From: Poecilobothrus nobilitatus
Taxonomy: Eukaryota; Arthropoda; Insecta; Diptera; Dolichopodidae
Reading direction: 5' to 3'
DNA length: 64,000 bases
Assembly (NCBI GenBank): GCA_947095535.1
Contig: OX352774.1
Coordinates: forward strand, 36,410,496 to 36,474,495
Shown: positions 1-12,167 of the stretch, one piece after another
How the letters are laid out: every line of letters begins with the position of its first letter
Numbering within the stretch: the first letter of the stretch is position 1
Translations under genes and position numbers: made by a program
Notes under the pieces: generated by a model
The model's database searches: none
Seen by the model: only the letters and a program-made list of their open reading frames with translations
What the model was told of the DNA's origin: nothing

Positions 1-1054
1 CATTAGAAGGGATTTTAGGGTTAACAATTTTTATACATACATACATTCTTCGATATTTTCATTACATATTTACTATCTATAAATCTAATTTCAAATTCGT
101 CGACTTATTTGCTTCTTAAAATTGCGAACATATTTCATTTTTGATAACTTCTCAAAAATATAAATTAAAAAAAAATGATGATTTATTTAATTTTCATTTT
201 TCGAGATGATATCATATATATCTACAGGTCTGGTGTAGATATGATTTACATGGTGTTTCAAAATAAATTTGACATAGGATAAGAAATACAGGATAATCTC
301 ACTTAGTTATGATACGAAAATTCTAATAATTTTTATTTAAAAAAAAAACATTTAAATCAGTTTCGTTATTATGTTATACACGAAAAAAGATATGATTTTT
401 TGGTAAAGTATATAAAATCCTTTAAGAAGAATACCGTTAAAATATACTCCAGAACCAGAAAAATGTTCAGCTTGTTTTGATCACACCTATCACTTATATC
501 AAGTATCAAGTATCAATTATATTTTATATCAAAAAAAATATCCTGTACATTTGATTCTATTTATATCTTAAATCTCAACAAATCCTATTTTTTAGCTCCA
601 ACATTATATTATGGTTTGTGTCAATAATTTTTTCTTAATAGTATAGGGTTACCTTATAATTGACGAAAATGTGATTTCAAAAGTGTGAAATCAAACAAAG
701 ACCAATTTCTTATCAAAATTTATTTTCTAATATACCTATCTACTCTTTACTCTAGGTTTATTATGGAATATTTTAAAATTTTGGAAATGAGCTTTTCGAA
801 AATCCTTGGTTTTTTCCATTACTTGTTTTTTTTTTTTGTACGTTCAGGACTTTAATGATTAGTTGAAATCGAAGATTCTCTTATTGAATTGATTGAGCTT
901 TTAGTTTATATAAAACCAAGTGCAAAATTAATGAGCATATCAATTTATGTAAATCGTTGCATAAGTGTAATAATATTTTTTTTTTGTGCATTTTTCTGCC
1001 ATATAAATGTGAACAGGAAATTATACAGCCTTTCCTTTTCAGGCGTGGCTGTAA
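1..1054. other. Unique left flank of the duplication, no gene seen
   Basis: AT-rich non-coding sequence with no convincing ORF, RNA gene or transposon end. The stretch 1030-1054 continues directly into the SINE copy at 1057-1164 but does not match the 3' bodies of the other SINE copies. It is the only sequence left of the 26,219-bp repeat, so it marks the true left border. Confidence 0.6.
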
Positions 1055-1056
1055 AT

Positions 1057-1164
1057 GTCGTAAGGGGGAATAACTCTTACGACGTGTGTGTAATTCAAAC
1101 CCACACTCCTTCGGTATTTACAGAGTATTTTAAACGCTCTAACCCACTAGGCCACCGAGGCCCC
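1057..1164 (-). mobile_element. tRNA-derived SINE, 5' part (family A, copy 1)
   Basis: On the minus strand a tRNA-like head starts at about 1164. Box A is TGGCCTAGTGG (1144-1154), a perfect match to the pol III consensus, and box B is GGTTTGAATTA (1091-1101). The head is followed by an 8-bp hairpin, GTCGTAAG (1076-1083) pairing with CTTACGAC (1057-1064), as in the copies at 13626 and 57294. Beyond the hairpin (below 1057) the sequence diverges from the other copies, so the element is 3'-truncated or of a different subfamily. The duplication breakpoint is two bases from the hairpin foot. Confidence 0.8.
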
Positions 1165-1165
1165 A

Positions 1166-3560
1166 AGTTAATATGCCTTATATTTTTAAACTTGTCTACA
1201 TAATTTTGCATAAAAACTAAAAAAAATTAAAATAATATCCCAGTTGGAAAATAGGGAATGCATTACTTTAGAAATGAGAGATTTCATTGTTGAAATAAAG
1301 TAAAACTAAGCATGCATTACCGGGTACACGAAAATATAATGAATATCATTAAATTAATCACATTTCTTATGTAAGTATGCATGTCGTTTACCAAGTAATC
1401 TAAAAAAAAAACTCCGTCCAAGTAATTTAAAAATTTTCTCTAAGTTTATATAAAATTCAATTAAAGCGTTTTTTTTTTTGTTTTTATAGATTTGATCAAA
1501 AAGCTCGATATGCTACAAAAATTATTTAATATTTATTTATGTTTTTTTTTTTTAAATAAAAAAATAATTGTTTATTTTGTTTTTAAATACGGAAATAAAT
1601 ACATACATACATACATATGTATATGATATATACTTAACTATGGTCCTAAACAATATTATTAATATAGCATAACGAATCATATTAACCTTCATAAATTATG
1701 TAGAACAAATTTTGATTTCTTTATTACCTATTCCATATTATTTCGATATCTTTATAAATATTGTACAGGTAACTTTTCATACATTCGTATATATACATAT
1801 GTATGTATGTATGAATATGCATAAAAGGTTAAAACTTTAATAGTCTAATAATAATATATTTTTTCTAATGAATTTTAATCAAATTAAAAATAAAAAAAAA
1901 TATTTTTAAAGTTTTTACATAATAAGTTTATCACAAAACATATTAAGGCTTAGAACGTATAAAAACTTTATAAACATTAACCTGAATTTAGAAAAATAGG
2001 AAAACAAAAAAAATAATGCAGCATACCATTAAATTATTTCAAATCTATAATCGATTTCATAATCAAAATAATCGAATTATGTATATACATACATACATAC
2101 TCATAGCTATGCATATATATGTATGTATATACACACATTTAAAATTCATTAAAACACTAAATTTACTGATTAGTCCCTTTTTAAAATAAATACCGCCCAA
2201 AAATATATTCTAAATTATTATAAATAAATGTTTTGAATATTGTTTTACATAACGGTAACTTTGCATAAGCTAAATACAAAAGATATAAATACAAATATTA
2301 CATAACAAACATATAATAGTTATTCTAAAAATCTTCTTTAGAAAATTCTTTAGGATTTTAGAACCCCACAAAATGCCGCTATAAAATAAAAAATAAACAA
2401 AAAAAAAAAAACAAAAAAAAAACAAAAAAAAAACAAAAAAAAAACAAAAAAAAAAATAAATATAAAAATTAGGTTATAATTTTAAATTATATGAAGGGAA
2501 AAAAAAAAATGAAAAACGGTAAATTGATCATAAATTTTTCAAAAATCCAGATTATTTTAAAAACAACATAGAAAAGCAATCATTTTTTTTATTTTTTTGA
2601 TTTTTTTTTTTGGTTTGAATCTATTAGATACATAATTTATTCAAAGTATAATAGAAGCAAAAAAAAAAAAGAACGTAGTAAAACGAAAATCCCTATCATC
2701 TATAAATAAATAAATTATGTTCTATATTTAAATTTGTATGTAAATTTTTTTCGGATTAAAAGTATATCTTTTTTTCTTTTGTTTGTTGGTTTTTTTTTTA
2801 TTTTTAATAAATTCTATGCATCTTAAAACATTTAATGGTTCGACACCTCTCTAAAATAAAATAAAAAAAAACGTTAATTGAAAGGTGATATCTAACTCCC
2901 CGTTCCCCAATTATTTTTATCAAAGAATTATACAAATAATATTTGGAAGGTTTTCTTTTTTTTATTGTTCGTTAAATTTATGTAGGGAAATTTGAAAATG
3001 ATTGGTACAAATCAGTACATAACCTAAACACCATTATTGTAAATAATAAAAACATATGTATGTATGTAATGTACACATAAACTGGTAAATCAATTAAATT
3101 AAATTGTCAAATTTCGATAATTCGGAGTTGTTTTTTGGTATTCATTTTGATTGAATATATGAGGCTTAACAGACTTAATCAATTACTTGAAATCCTGATG
3201 GTTTAGCAAAACTCGGTACTAGCTTACAAAATTTTTCCAGGAAAAAGAAATTCAGTTTTCAATTTCTAAATTATGTAACAAAAATTAATAGAACAAAAAT
3301 GCGGTAAATAACGGTAACCTTAATTTCTTCTTACTTTCGTTACACTTAATTAGTTATAAATAAATCTATCTCTCAAAAAAATCATAAAATTGTATTAATT
3401 AGGCCATTCGGGACGTTTAAGATTAAAGTCAAATGATTTTCTTTATGTATAATGAAGGGGTAAAGAGCATTTTAGTGATCTTATGATTACTGATTTGATA
3501 ATTATTTTTTACTATATTGAAAAACTGAAATTGATTCTAACAGCTGAATCCAATTGTATC
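1166..3560. other. Non-coding AT-rich stretch with simple repeats
   Basis: No gene is visible. It contains (CATA)n/(TATG)n microsatellites around 1597-1625, 1788-1812 and 2083-2130, and many A or T runs. Nothing resembles a splice-bounded exon. Confidence 0.6.
2391..2455. repeat. (A8-9 C)n short tandem repeat
   Basis: Five A-runs of 8 to 11 bases separated by single C residues form an A-rich minisatellite-like tract. An identical tract lies at +26,219. Confidence 0.85.
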
Positions 3561-4446
3561 ATACAATAAACCTTATCTTAGGTAGGTAGGTTGGAGCTGC
3601 AGATGGACACTTAGCCCGGTTTATGCCCATTGTAATATTTGCAATTATTGTTTCTTCTAAATAAACCATTGGGAGAAAACGCAGTAAAATTGTTAAGTCC
3701 ACCGATATTTCGAATAGGATATTTAAAAAGAATTTCACCAGAAACTTTCTTTTTTTTTAGAGCAAAAGCTGTGCAGTCACACAACAGGTAAAAGAATCTG
3801 CTGCATTTCATCTTAATTGTAAAAACAGCTTTATTAGAGATAATTGTTTGAATACTCATTCTTAAAACTCCTATTTAGATGATTAAAATGAACTGGTACC
3901 TCAAGTACAAAACAGTCTATAATCGACTACAAGTCATTCCATTTGCACAACAGTTAGTCTCTCTTTTTAAGAACATTAGATTTTATATTAGTAAAATAAG
4001 TTTAAAAAATTGCATCTTAGTTATGATGATGATGTTATACAAACTGTTTAATATATGCATTTAAATTTAAAACAAAAAAAAAACAATGTTTGTTTTTAAT
4101 TAATTTTTTTTGTTTAAATATGTCATGTTATATACCGTTATTTTATTAGTATTAAAATACTAAAAGACAAATTATTTTTTAAATATATTTTGTTTTTTTT
4201 TTTATTTAGTACCCCTATCATTAATTTGTCTCCAAAGAGTTAATCATGGTGTCATTAAAATGCAAATTTACAATTTTGTTTTGAAATCTTATATTAAATT
4301 ATAGAATTGATTCCACGTTTAAAACACTTACTACCAAAAATTGATAGTTGTAAAACAAATCTTAAAAATAATTGAAAAATATAAGAAAATAATCAATTTT
4401 AGACTGAAAACCGAATCTTTACTTGATTTAATTTAAATGAATTATA
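3561..4446. other. Non-coding stretch, possible old dispersed repeat
   Basis: No supported gene. The segment 3585-3770 is less AT-rich than its surroundings and starts with GGTAGGTAGG. It has the look of an old dispersed repeat, but I cannot name a family. The short ORFs here (3611-3859 minus and 3879-4064 plus) have no recognisable domain. Confidence 0.35.
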
Positions 4447-5321
4447 AAGGGTTTTCCAATTTGAGTGATTGATAATTTCTTTTAAAAAAAAAACACAATA
4501 ATTGTTAAGAAAATTCAAATGTTTTTTATTTAATGTGAAGTACATTCGATACAATTAAGTTCTGAATAAAACGTCATTCAAATGGCCTCCACGACTTCTT
4601 TTGCAGGAACGAATTCGATGAACACAATTTTCGACCACTTTTTTCACTAAATCAAGTCGTATGTCATGAATAGCACGTTCAATATTGACTTCTAAAGCTT
4701 GAAGAGAGTCTGGTTTATTGCTAAAGACTAATGACTTCAAATAACCCCACAAGAAATAGTCTAATGGTGTTAAATCACAACTTCTTGGAGGCCATTCAAT
4801 GTCACAATTTCTTGAAATAATCGAATCTCCAAACTTTTCTCGCAATAATTCGGTTGTTGCACGTGCTGTGTGGCACGTAGCCCCGTCTTGTTGGAACTAG
4901 ATGTTGTCAAGATCAACTTCTTCCAATTTTGGCCATAAAAAGTTGGTTATCATCGATCTATACCGCTATCTGAAGACAGTAACGGTGTTACCAGCTTCGA
5001 GCGGTTCTTTGTCTTATTGGCACCTTAACATTATGTAAAGAAAATGTACGCTCGAAATTTTCAACAATTCGACGAATAGAGAGAACAGTTGGACGATTAT
5101 TACGAGCAAAAAATTGCAAAAGCGCACGAAAAGTTGCAATTGGAGAACGACTATTTTGATAATAAAATTGAATAATTTGTAAACGTTGTTCTTGTGTATA
5201 TCTCTCCATGATGAAATTGTAAACATTACTGAATACAATGAAAAAAAAAGACAGATCATGGCATACTACAAATGGCCGAAACTTCACTTAGAAATCATAT
5301 CACTCAAATTGGAAAACCCTT
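4447..5321 (-). mobile_element. Internally deleted IS630/Tc1/mariner-type transposon
   Basis: The 875-bp element is bounded by near-perfect inverted repeats beginning AAGGGTTTTCCAATTTGAGT (4447 inward and 5321 inward), with TA on both sides (4445-4446 and 5322-5323), the target duplication of this superfamily. It encloses a broken minus-strand transposase. The inverted repeats are intact, so it could in principle be mobilised by a related transposase in trans. An identical copy at 30666-31540 is there only because of the large duplication. Confidence 0.9.
4555..5209 (-). pseudogene. Mariner-like transposase pseudogene (HTH plus DDE remnant)
   Basis: The N-terminal part starts at Met 5209 (MERYTQEQRLQIIQFYYQNS) and reads about 73 codons of a helix-turn-helix DNA-binding domain, ending at RTARS near 4993. 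It then changes frame into the C-terminal part, which reads NTVTV, YRSMITNFLWP, FQQDGATCHTA (second catalytic Asp, codon 4885-4887) and SCDLTPLDYFLW (third catalytic Asp), ending at 4555. The segment that should carry the first catalytic Asp is missing. In-frame TAG stops lie at 4966-4968 and 4897-4899. The internal deletion, frameshift and two stops make it non-functional. The family match is from recognised motifs; no database was searched. Confidence 0.9.
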
Positions 5322-7825
5322 TACATGGGTTCGTCATCTTTGTTCAATTAAGAATTTGAAGTTTAGTAAGAGAGTAAAAATTTTAAATTGTAAAAAAAAG
5401 TTATAATTTAGGCGGAAAAAGTTATAATTTTATTATTGGCATTAGTATATTCCTTATAACAACCATTTCGTTCATCAAAACTGTAATTTTAACTTATATG
5501 GAAACGGAAAGTTACTTTAGCTTAAACTTAGAATTTAATTTCAAAAAAAACTTGCTAAATCAGAATTACCCAATTTCTTAAAATATAAATGTCAAATATT
5601 AAGAAAAAATCCGACTGTTCGAAAATCTGATTTTAAAATAAACAAAATTTACTATAATATTAATATTTCCCTATATATGTACATATATGTATATAGATAT
5701 GTATGTATATCCATTTCTCCCATATAATATAGAGAATTTCTTTGCTCAAATCCTATCCTATAGTAAAGCAAAATTAAACTATTCTGAATTCGTTTTTTTT
5801 TTTTTTTAATATTCAAAAATTGTATTTTTAAAAATACAAATTTATGTTGCTTAATCACATAATATGCATGTTTTCATCTCAGACGACGGTACCATTATAA
5901 AATTATTCGGTTTTTTTTTTTTTTTTTTTTTCCCTATGCGACGACATGTCAATCTTTAAAAAATGCTTAATTCAAAACTGAACCCATATTAATAAAAAAC
6001 AAAAAAAAAAAAAAATTAAAAAACAAAGAAAAAAATTTAAATACAAAGAAAAATCAATTTTCCAGACATATAATCAATACACAAATAAAAACGAAGAAAA
6101 ACTATGTAATTTCCATATAATCAAATTTTTCAATATATAGTGATACCACGTTTATACATTTTTACATAATAATAATAATAACTATATGATAATGTCATAT
6201 CTGACAGATAATATTTGATTTTATGTAAATTTATTTAAAAATTACAAAACAACAAAAAAACAAATTATATAATTTGTTGACAGTTTTCTCTTATTTTACT
6301 TTATATCTATCTCTTTTTATCATTAGGTAAATATACATATTATGAAAGTTTAAAACCATCAGAGTCAGACAAACAAATGACACAATTGAATTTTGATGAC
6401 ACTGTCGTGTTGATATTATGAACGCCTCGTATATTTATTGATTTAAAAACAAAAATAAAAAAAATATGAAAATTTAAGTGAAGAAATGAAATAAATAAAT
6501 AAATAAATAAAATCTCTTAAGTTTATTTTTGAACCTAAAATTTTTTTTGTTGAAGTAAATTGCATATAATTTAAATTCTTTATGGATTCTGTTACTTTCG
6601 TCAGGTATCACAATTTTATACAAATAACAAAAAAAAAGAAGAATAATAATTGTTTTTTTTTTTTTTTGACACATTCAAACGTAAACGTAAAATTTAACAG
6701 TTCTTTTAGTTTTTTTTGACAATATAGATAACGGAAATGCATATTATTTTGTTTCTTTATTTTATAAATGAAGCTTTTTGTAGTTTAAGCTAATAATCAC
6801 GGTGTGTGGTATCGATAATAATAATATAATATAATATAATAATATAAGTTCGGGTGTATAAAAATTAGTGCATTTCTATATTAAAATGTTTCTTTAAAAA
6901 ATTCTAAATTAACACAGTATCACGTATATTATACTCAACCTCAAGTTTTTTTTTTGATAAAATTTTTTTTATCTATGAAATAAAATAATGCGTTTTGTTA
7001 TAAATAAAATTTAACTCCATTTCCTTTAAAGAGCTTCTATTTAAAATCAATTTTTTTATAGATAATTATGTATTTTAACCTTTTCTTTTAGTTTGACTTA
7101 GTAACGCGTCAAGTTTCAGTTTTTTTTTTTTTTGTTTTAAGGTAACTGACACTCTATTCTATTGTTTAAGTAATTTAAGAACTTTTAAATGATTTGCACA
7201 TTTTATACTAATTCGATGTAATGCTTTTTTAAGGTATAAACTTAAATATTCATGTTTTGCAAAATTAAAACTTTAATAGTTTTTCAGTTTTGGAATACAA
7301 AAAATTTTAAATTTAAATTTATAAAAAGAATGCAATTTTTGCAGAGGCATTTAAAAAATGTTGTGAATTAAAGATGATTCAAAAAGAAAGAACAGATTTC
7401 AGACGACTGAGTCAAAATCCAACTTTAGATATTAACATTTCTATTTCTATATATTATTTGAAAAATTCAATTACGAAATCAAAATTTAGTTTTATTGAAT
7501 TTTGAAAGCATTCATGACAGACGTAACCCTTCATCTTTAGTAGCTCTTAAGAAACTAAGCCGTACTTAGTTTAAATATCTTAAACTATACTATTTACTCA
7601 TTTCATTTACTGGAAAATTATCACTTCAGTTCGAATTTTAATCTAAAATTAAACCTCAACACAATACACAACATGACACAATATATTTTAGAAATATGTA
7701 AATCTAATCAATCAATCTTTATAGGACTATAGAGTAGAAGGCTGATTTTAACACTAAAGTAATAAATATTAATTTTAAAGAAAAATATAAAAGTGCAATA
7801 ACAGTACTTGGGATATGAATTTTAA
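5322..7825. other. Non-coding AT-rich stretch
   Basis: No gene seen. It includes CATA/TATG repeats near 5680-5710, a 21-bp T run at 5911-5931, an (AAAT)n run near 6490-6510 and an (ATAAT)n run near 6815-6845. A splice-site-like motif lies at 6300-6332 (listed separately). Confidence 0.6.
6290..6332 (+). promoter_or_regulatory. Splice-acceptor/donor-like motif (weak recursive-site candidate)
   Basis: A long pyrimidine-rich tract ends in CATTAG at 6326 and is followed immediately by GTAAAT. The acceptor side looks strong; the donor side departs from GTAAGT at one position. In an AT-rich insect intron this may arise by chance. Confidence 0.2.
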
Positions 7826-7832
7826 GCGGCGA

Positions 7833-7908
7833 CGATGTGCTATTACTGATAACGCGTAGAGTTTAACTGATAACGCGATGTGCTATCACTGATAATAGCG
7901 TTGAGTTT
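7833..7908. repeat. Two degenerate direct repeats rich in CG dinucleotides
   Basis: CGATGTGCTATTACTGATAA (from 7833) recurs as CGATGTGCTATCACTGATAA (from 7876), each followed by a GCG-containing spacer and GAGTTT. The period is about 43 bp. It stands out from the surrounding AT-rich DNA; its origin is unknown. Confidence 0.7.
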
Positions 7909-8695
7909 CTAAACTAGTTGTAACTTACATTGCCGAAATATTTACAATAATTTCCAAGTTATCAACAGTCTAAACAAACAAGCAACCAAACAATAAAAAA
8001 AAACTCAAGCTAACTTTAAAGAAATTAGAAATCACTCATTTGAATTAAAAAAAAAACTCAATATAAGAACATAAAGTAAAATTATACAATTCTATGTTAT
8101 GTCATTTGTATTTAAATTCAGTCATCGTTTTCTACATTAAGAACTAATTATTATTTTTTTTTTATTTTTAAGTGAACGTAAATTACATTATAGAAAATAC
8201 GACTTTACTATTAATTTATGATTACGTTAACGCAATTTATTTTATTTTTTTTAAATTTTCGTATTTTTCTTTATATTTTATTAAAAGCTATAATACTCTA
8301 CCTATGTATTACGAATTTTAAGAATAGAAAAAAAAAAATAATAAAAATAAAAACGTCACATTTCAACCTTCACTAAACTGAGTTTTTTATTGACATTTGT
8401 TTTAAAGGTTAAACAACTTTTTTTTTTTTTTTTAATTTTGAATTTAGTTTTTGATCTGAATTTCAATATTTGTATATTTAAATTTAATTTGGAGGGAAAA
8501 TTTTCAAGTTTAAAAGCATATGAACTTATAAAAAAAAAATTTTATTATTTAAGAATAAAAAAAAATAAAATAACATTAAGTTAGAAATAGGATCAAATGT
8601 TCGTCCATTTATATTTTAATTTTATAGCTAAAGTTTAGAAATTAAAGGAACAAATTTTTTTTTATAATTTTTATATAAATTTTATACTGGAGTTT
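7909..8695. other. Non-coding AT-rich stretch
   Basis: Nothing recognisable apart from A and T runs. Confidence 0.55.
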
Positions 8696-9000
8696 ATAAT
8701 GTAGACGTTATGATGCTATTGGTTGGCGTTACGTTAAGATGCTACTCACGGTAAGTAAAGTAAGGTAAGTAATTTGGTAACTTCTAATTTAATGTTTCCG
8801 CATATCCTATTGCCCTATCCTTTCCTATCCCTTCCTTAACCAATACTGCGTTAGCAGGTAGGGGTTTCATCCAATTATATTGATTAAAGGGAGAGATGGA
8901 TTAAGTCAGTAAGAATCTGACACTATCAAGGGGAAATTCTTGGTGTCTTTGGAAGATTCCCACCTTCCTTAGGAGAAAAGGAAGTCAATTAAATTAAATG
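8696..9000. other. Less AT-rich segment of unknown origin
   Basis: About 300 bp with clearly more G and C than its surroundings. It has TCCTATCCC-type pyrimidine motifs (8806-8836), a GCGTTAGCAGGTAGGGG stretch (8849-8865), and self-complementary GGGAAATTC...GATTCCC (8931-8961). No open frame crosses it. It is probably an old repeat fragment or a non-coding conserved element. Confidence 0.4.
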
Positions 9001-9577
9001 ACACATTAGATTACAAAAAAATATTAAATGAATTTGTAGACAACACGAACAGGGACTGACTCTCTCAGAGACTTCTAGTGAAAAAACGGAATATTCTTTA
9101 AGTTTAAAATAGCTTAATTATGTATTAAACCGACAAATTTCAAAAAGTAATAGTTTATTTTAGGTCTAATTTTGTGTTAACCCTCACATTTTAAAGTATG
9201 AGTAATCTTATAAATAGATAAATGTACATATCTTAATTGAAAAACAATGATGCACATTGAAACGGTAATTTTGTGTTATTACTTATTATTAGTAATACTA
9301 ACAATCATACAAATATAAAATCCATTTAAGGTTATTCATATTACTTACAATAAATAATCCTATATTTCATCTTTTATTTATCTGTACAAATAGTTTTTTT
9401 TTTATTTAATTTAGAATTTAACATTGAATTTCTAATGACTAAATCAATATCAAATAGCAATTTGTAAAATTTTGTAAATATTTAAGCTTATTTTAAATAA
9501 ATTAACTTTAAATATATTTTATATGGGATTAGATGTTAGTGATTTCAGTAACTATATGTATGTATATGGTTCCCCTA
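9001..9577. other. Non-coding AT-rich stretch
   Basis: No gene or repeat boundary seen before the MITE that begins at 9578. Confidence 0.55.
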
Positions 9578-10181
9578 CAAAATCCCAACTCATAAAATCC
9601 AAAAACTCAAAATTCAAACTCCACAAAACCAAATACCTTAAAAAATAAATCATAATCTCCGGTTGTAGCCGTTTTTAATAGCTGCGTTTTTTTTACAATG
9701 TAAAATTATTATTTTAACAACAAGGCATTCAAAATAATGACCCCACATTCAAAATAGTGACTTAGACGAACTCTAAGATCCCTCCTAATTATTTTTTCTT
9801 ATATACATATCTGAACTACAAAGCTTTGAAAATAGTGAAGGCTGCCGCCTCAAACCTTCAAAAAACAAATTATTAGAACCCTGATTTTGTATAACTATAA
9901 AAACTTTCCTAAATCTCACATAAATTATTCTGTTAAAGTCCTCTAAGCATGATTTTGCAATAAACTGAGGTGCCTATATTGCACATATATGTACATACAT
10001 ATTTCAATTACACAGCATTCAAAATAATTAGGGCTATCACCCCCAAAACGCTATCTCATATTTGGATCTATGTAGGTTAAGTTTTTTTTATGTTTGGATT
10101 ATATGATTTTTGGATTTTATGAATTTCGAAAAATGAAAAATGTTTGAATATGGCTTTTGAATTTTGAGAATTGGGATTTTG
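9578..10181. mobile_element. 604-bp MITE-like element with TA target duplication
   Basis: The left end CAAAATCCCAACTC and the right end GAGAATTGGGATTTTG are inverted repeats. TA flanks both sides (9576-9577 and 10182-10183). Degenerate inverted similarity extends inward through motifs such as CATAAAATCCAAAA on the left and TTTTTGGATTTTATGA on the right. No coding capacity. Internal motifs (GGCTGCCGCC..., ...GAACCCTGATTT) recur in the decayed relative at 54838-55135. Confidence 0.75.
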
Positions 10182-10183
10182 TA

Positions 10184-11162
10184 TATGTATTTAACTATAT
10201 TATATATAATTAATATAGAATAATTTAAAAATTTTAGGTTATTACCCTAAACTAAATATGTCAAGTGTTTGTTTTTTTCTTCTTTACTTTTTACAATTAT
10301 TTTGTTTGTATTCTAAGATTATCCAAAAGCTCCAACAAATTAACACTTATATATTACTTAATAAATTATTTTGATTTATTTATTTATTTAATTATTTCAT
10401 GAATTTATATTATAATAACCTTAATTTTACGAGTCAGTTACCATGTAAACATCATGTTATTATTACTTTATGGTAGATTTTTATTTTTTTATTATAAGAG
10501 ACTTAATTGTAATGTACATTTACCCTTCTGAACATATTATTTAAGTGATTTTAATCGAATGTAACTTAAGCGAATGTTACATGTACATATTAGTAGAAAA
10601 AAATCTTTAACCCTTGAAATTGTTAGTAGGTCAAAAAGTTTCTAGTAATGTTTTAGGTAATTTATGTAGGTACATTGATAATATTTTAAAAATTATTAAA
10701 ATCTAACAGTATTAGAAGAATTTATTTCCGAATTCTATGGCATTCTTTAACTCTTGGGTTAATATGCTGCAACTGCAGGTGCTGTGTTTTAATAAAATTT
10801 ATTTTTACTTATAGGTTTTAAATTTAAATATAGACGTGTATTAAATATATTATTACCGAAGATATTAATTATTTTAAATTTTATTTGATATCGCGGATTT
10901 CTAAGTTGACGAAAAAACGAAGTGTATATAGATGAAAAGTGTCGGAAACGGATCTAATTTATTCAAATCAAAATAAAATTTTATAGTAAATAATTAAATA
11001 TTAATATGTATTACAAAAAAATAAAAACTATATAAATATCTTATATGCATTAAGCAGCATCATTTAATATAAAAACCAGAATAATAATCTAATATAATTT
11101 AAGATCGTTGTTGAAACAATTAATACTCAGTCGTTAACGACTAGGTATATGAATCTACCCAA
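10184..11162. other. Non-coding AT-rich stretch
   Basis: Nothing recognisable. Confidence 0.55.
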
Positions 11163-11220
11163 TGCTGTAGTAAGTGATTAAGACCCCGGCTTGTCATTCA
11201 AACGGTCTCGAATTCAAACT
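11163..11220 (+). mobile_element. tRNA-like SINE relic
   Basis: The pattern GCTGTAGTAAGTGATTAAGA (decayed box A and D-arm), then CCCCGGCTTGTCATTC, then TCGAATTCAAACT (box B-like) follows the layout of the tRNA-like sequence at 18127. Box A is damaged, and AT-rich tail sequence follows. Confidence 0.5.
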
Positions 11221-12018
11221 AGATCATATATGTACATAAATTAATAAAAAATAATATTATTATATATGCAATATAGATACATATAAAATAATAAATATAC
11301 AAGAATATTATATCCGTTCATTTGCAGAAATTTTAATTTGTCGTCTGAAAATAAATTATTAATTATGAAGACCATATTTCAGCTAGTTATCTGCTACACA
11401 GCACCTGTCTGCATAGATAGAGCTGCATCTCATATAAAAAAAACTTCAAATAGCGCAAAAACAAACTTTTAAAAATGATGTTAAATCTTCCTTTCTACTA
11501 CTATTCGACACAAATACTTCATAATAAGGCCAACATTAATAATTATTAATTACAGATCAAAATATAAATATTATAACAGTAAGTTCAATTAAAAAAAAAC
11601 AGATTTTCAAAAAATGCTTTAATTCAACGTCTCAACTAATTTATTTAACATAAAAAATAATAAGTGTAAGTTAGGGTAATTAATAGTTTTATAGTCTAAG
11701 CCAGTTATAAGTTTTATTTATAATTTTCATATTGGATTTTTCTCCCTCTAGTTTTTCTTAAAACAAAAAGATATTAAAAATATAAGAAAATAATCCAATC
11801 AATTAAAAAAAAATAAGATTATATCTAATTAATAGTTGTAAAGATTATAATTATCTGTCTCTCTAGAAATATTTAAAAATAACTTATGTAAACAAAAATT
11901 GTAAATTTATGGAGTACAAATAAGTAAATAAATAAATATATATATATATATAAAATAAAAATTAAATATAATACATAATACATAAATATAATAAAAACGT
12001 ATCATATAACAAATTTTA
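11221..12018. other. Non-coding AT-rich stretch
   Basis: No gene seen; an (AT)n run lies around 11937-11952. Confidence 0.55.
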
Positions 12019-12167
12019 TCTATAAGATAACAGATGGCGCAAAAATAAAACTATTTGCCAGCACTTATTGAAATTAATGATTCCAGAATTTGAAGCTTTG
12101 TCAAATATAAAAAATAAATGACTTAATAGATGCCCAATACTCCTATACTCCTTAGAGGAACGGAAAT
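12019..12167 (+). mobile_element. Retroposon-like repeat family R, copy 1
   Basis: It shares TATAAGATAAYAGATGGCG near its start with the copy at 18851, then a collinear body (AATGATTCC, GTCAAATAT, AATAAATGACTTA) and an end built around ACTCCT...AGAGGA. Compared with the other copies about 60 bp is missing after AGATGGCG. I recognise no pol III boxes. Confidence 0.65.

Noticed and set aside
889..1203. 104-codon open frame overlapping the SINE
   Set aside because: It begins with TTG and runs antisense through a tRNA-derived SINE; no domain and no splice context.
2391..2455. CRISPR-like regular array of A8C units
   Set aside because: A simple low-complexity tract in a eukaryotic genome, with no spacer-repeat organisation.
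5014..5259. 81-codon minus-strand frame in the transposon
   Set aside because: Out-of-frame shadow of the helix-turn-helix part of the transposase.
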